Shown: positions 46,080 to 46,334 of the stretch, one piece after another
How positions within the stretch are numbered: the stretch's first letter is position 1
How the letters are laid out: the number at the start of each line of letters is the position of its first letter
NCBI GenBank assembly: GCA_029266415.1
Contig: JAQSWW010000003.1
Location: 1-46,334, forward strand
DNA length: 46,334 nucleotides
Source of the DNA: Actinomycetospora sp.
GTDB lineage: Bacteria > Actinomycetota > Actinomycetes > Mycobacteriales > Pseudonocardiaceae
Direction: 5' to 3'
Program-made: the position numbers and the translations under genes
The notes under the pieces: model-generated
Database searches by the model: none
What the model was told of the DNA's origin: nothing
The model's input: only the letters and a program-made list of their open reading frames with translations

Positions 46080-46231
46080 GCCAACTCGACCTCGAACTGC
46101 ACGGCGGGCGCAGCGTCGCCGGCGTCGGTGCCCGCATCGCCCAACGACTCCTGGCCATGACCGCAGCCATCTGGCACAACCGCGCCACCGGCCAACCCCT
46201 CACCCGATCACTGATCGCCTACGACCACTGA
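46080..46231 (+). pseudogene. IS982-family transposase, 3' part
   Basis: The 50 codons from GCC at 46080 encode QLDLELHGGRSVAGVGARIAQ, then RLLAMTAAIWHNRATGQPL and TRSLIAYDH, the usual C-terminus of this transposase group, ending TGA at 46229-46231. It is the severed end of the gene at 43755-44496. Confidence 0.9.
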
Positions 46232-46239
46232 CCGGGTTC

Positions 46240-46255
46240 GGACTTACTCGTCTAG
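46240..46255 (-). repeat. Right terminal inverted repeat of the IS982 element
   Basis: GGACTTACTCGTCTAG, perfect inverse of 43689-43704. On the minus strand CTAG contains the stop codon of the partial gene to the right. Confidence 0.9.
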
Positions 46256-46334
46256 GTGGGGACGCGTGGTCGTCCGCCGGGTCGGGGTCTCTGGTCGGGG
46301 TCGATCCAGGGTGGGGGTGTGAACCACGGCAGCC
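46252..46334 (-). CDS. C-terminal end of a probable HNH endonuclease / DUF222 protein; 5' part outside window
   Basis: The minus strand from the window edge reads LPWFTPPPWIDPDQRPRPGG, then RPRVPT and TAG. The phrase W-F-x-P-P-x-W-I-D-P-x-Q-x-P-R is typical of the extreme C-terminus of DUF222/13E12-type HNH endonucleases in actinobacteria. Only 26 codons are visible, so the call rests on this motif. Its stop lies in the CTAG at the IS982 border, mirroring the DUF6295 gene on the other side. Confidence 0.5.
   Translation of the reverse strand, partial: LPWFTPPPWIDPDQRPRPGGRPRVPT

Larger units (their letters stand above)
43689..46255 (+). mobile_element. IS982-family insertion sequence, interrupted by an IS110 element
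   Basis: The element is bounded by CTAGACGAGTAAGTCC (43689-43704) and its exact complement (46240-46255). Beyond these, AAC also matches in both ends after one mismatch. CTAG at both borders may be a 4-base target duplication or part of the inverted repeat. The outer genes on both sides end in the TAG of this CTAG. The transposase gene is split by the IS110 element at 44497-46077. Without it the element would be about 0.98 kb, normal for the family. Confidence 0.88.

Overview
The window is chromosomal DNA from a very GC-rich actinobacterium. SigA, SigB, an IdeR whose metal ligands are all recognisable, SthA, a mycothiol-dependent enzyme family member and DUF3039/DUF3099/DUF7455-type proteins point to Mycobacteriales/Pseudonocardiales. 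A Pseudonocardia- or Actinomycetospora-like organism is my best guess from gene content, but it is not proven. The order sigA ... sigB ... ideR ... sthA is the mycobacterial order, stretched here by many extra genes.

Layout. 0-0.4 kb: the 3' end of sigA. 0.4-5.5 kb: a minus-strand group around a large ATPase-LuxR (LAL) regulator. The genes on either side of the regulator carry the same promoter/operator-like block. 5.5-9 kb: a lone gas-vesicle-like protein, a CysQ-like phosphatase, a glutamine-synthetase-like enzyme and a small Cys-rich protein. 9-16.3 kb: a helicase with DUF3039, a membrane protein, a DUF1996 protein, DUF3099, a HhH-GPD protein and a GNAT. 16.3-22.6 kb: a decayed lipid-modification set (FAD oxidoreductase, DUF1365, CFA-type methyltransferase, DUF1295) with deletions and frameshifts, split by a hydrolase, mycothiol enzyme, VOC protein, AraC regulator and peroxiredoxin. 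22.7-30.5 kb: an M50-like membrane protein, acyltransferase, acetyl-CoA synthetase, methyltransferase, D-aminoacyl-tRNA deacylase, sigB and a lipoprotein. 30.6-38.5 kb: a sulfurtransferase-acuC-pat operon for reversible lysine acetylation, then ideR, galE and a DUF4192 protein. 38.6-43.7 kb: sthA with kynureninase, a Balon/Rv2629-type ribosome-hibernation factor, a dienelactone hydrolase and a DUF6295-like protein.

43.7-46.3 kb is mobile DNA. An IS982-family element with good inverted repeats sits between two convergent genes, and its transposase gene is cut by an IS110-family element. The cut is exact: removing the IS110 element and keeping one AG dinucleotide restores the transposase frame. 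The 228-base leader of the IS110 element contains a stem/guide/hairpin/guide arrangement that matches both halves of its present target, as expected of a bridge RNA. This is the most striking signal in the window.

Acetyl-CoA metabolism recurs: acsA, a Pat-type acetyltransferase and an AcuC-type deacetylase all lie within 10 kb. Many genes start with GTG or ATG placed 6-8 bases after a -10-like hexamer, suggesting widespread leaderless transcription.
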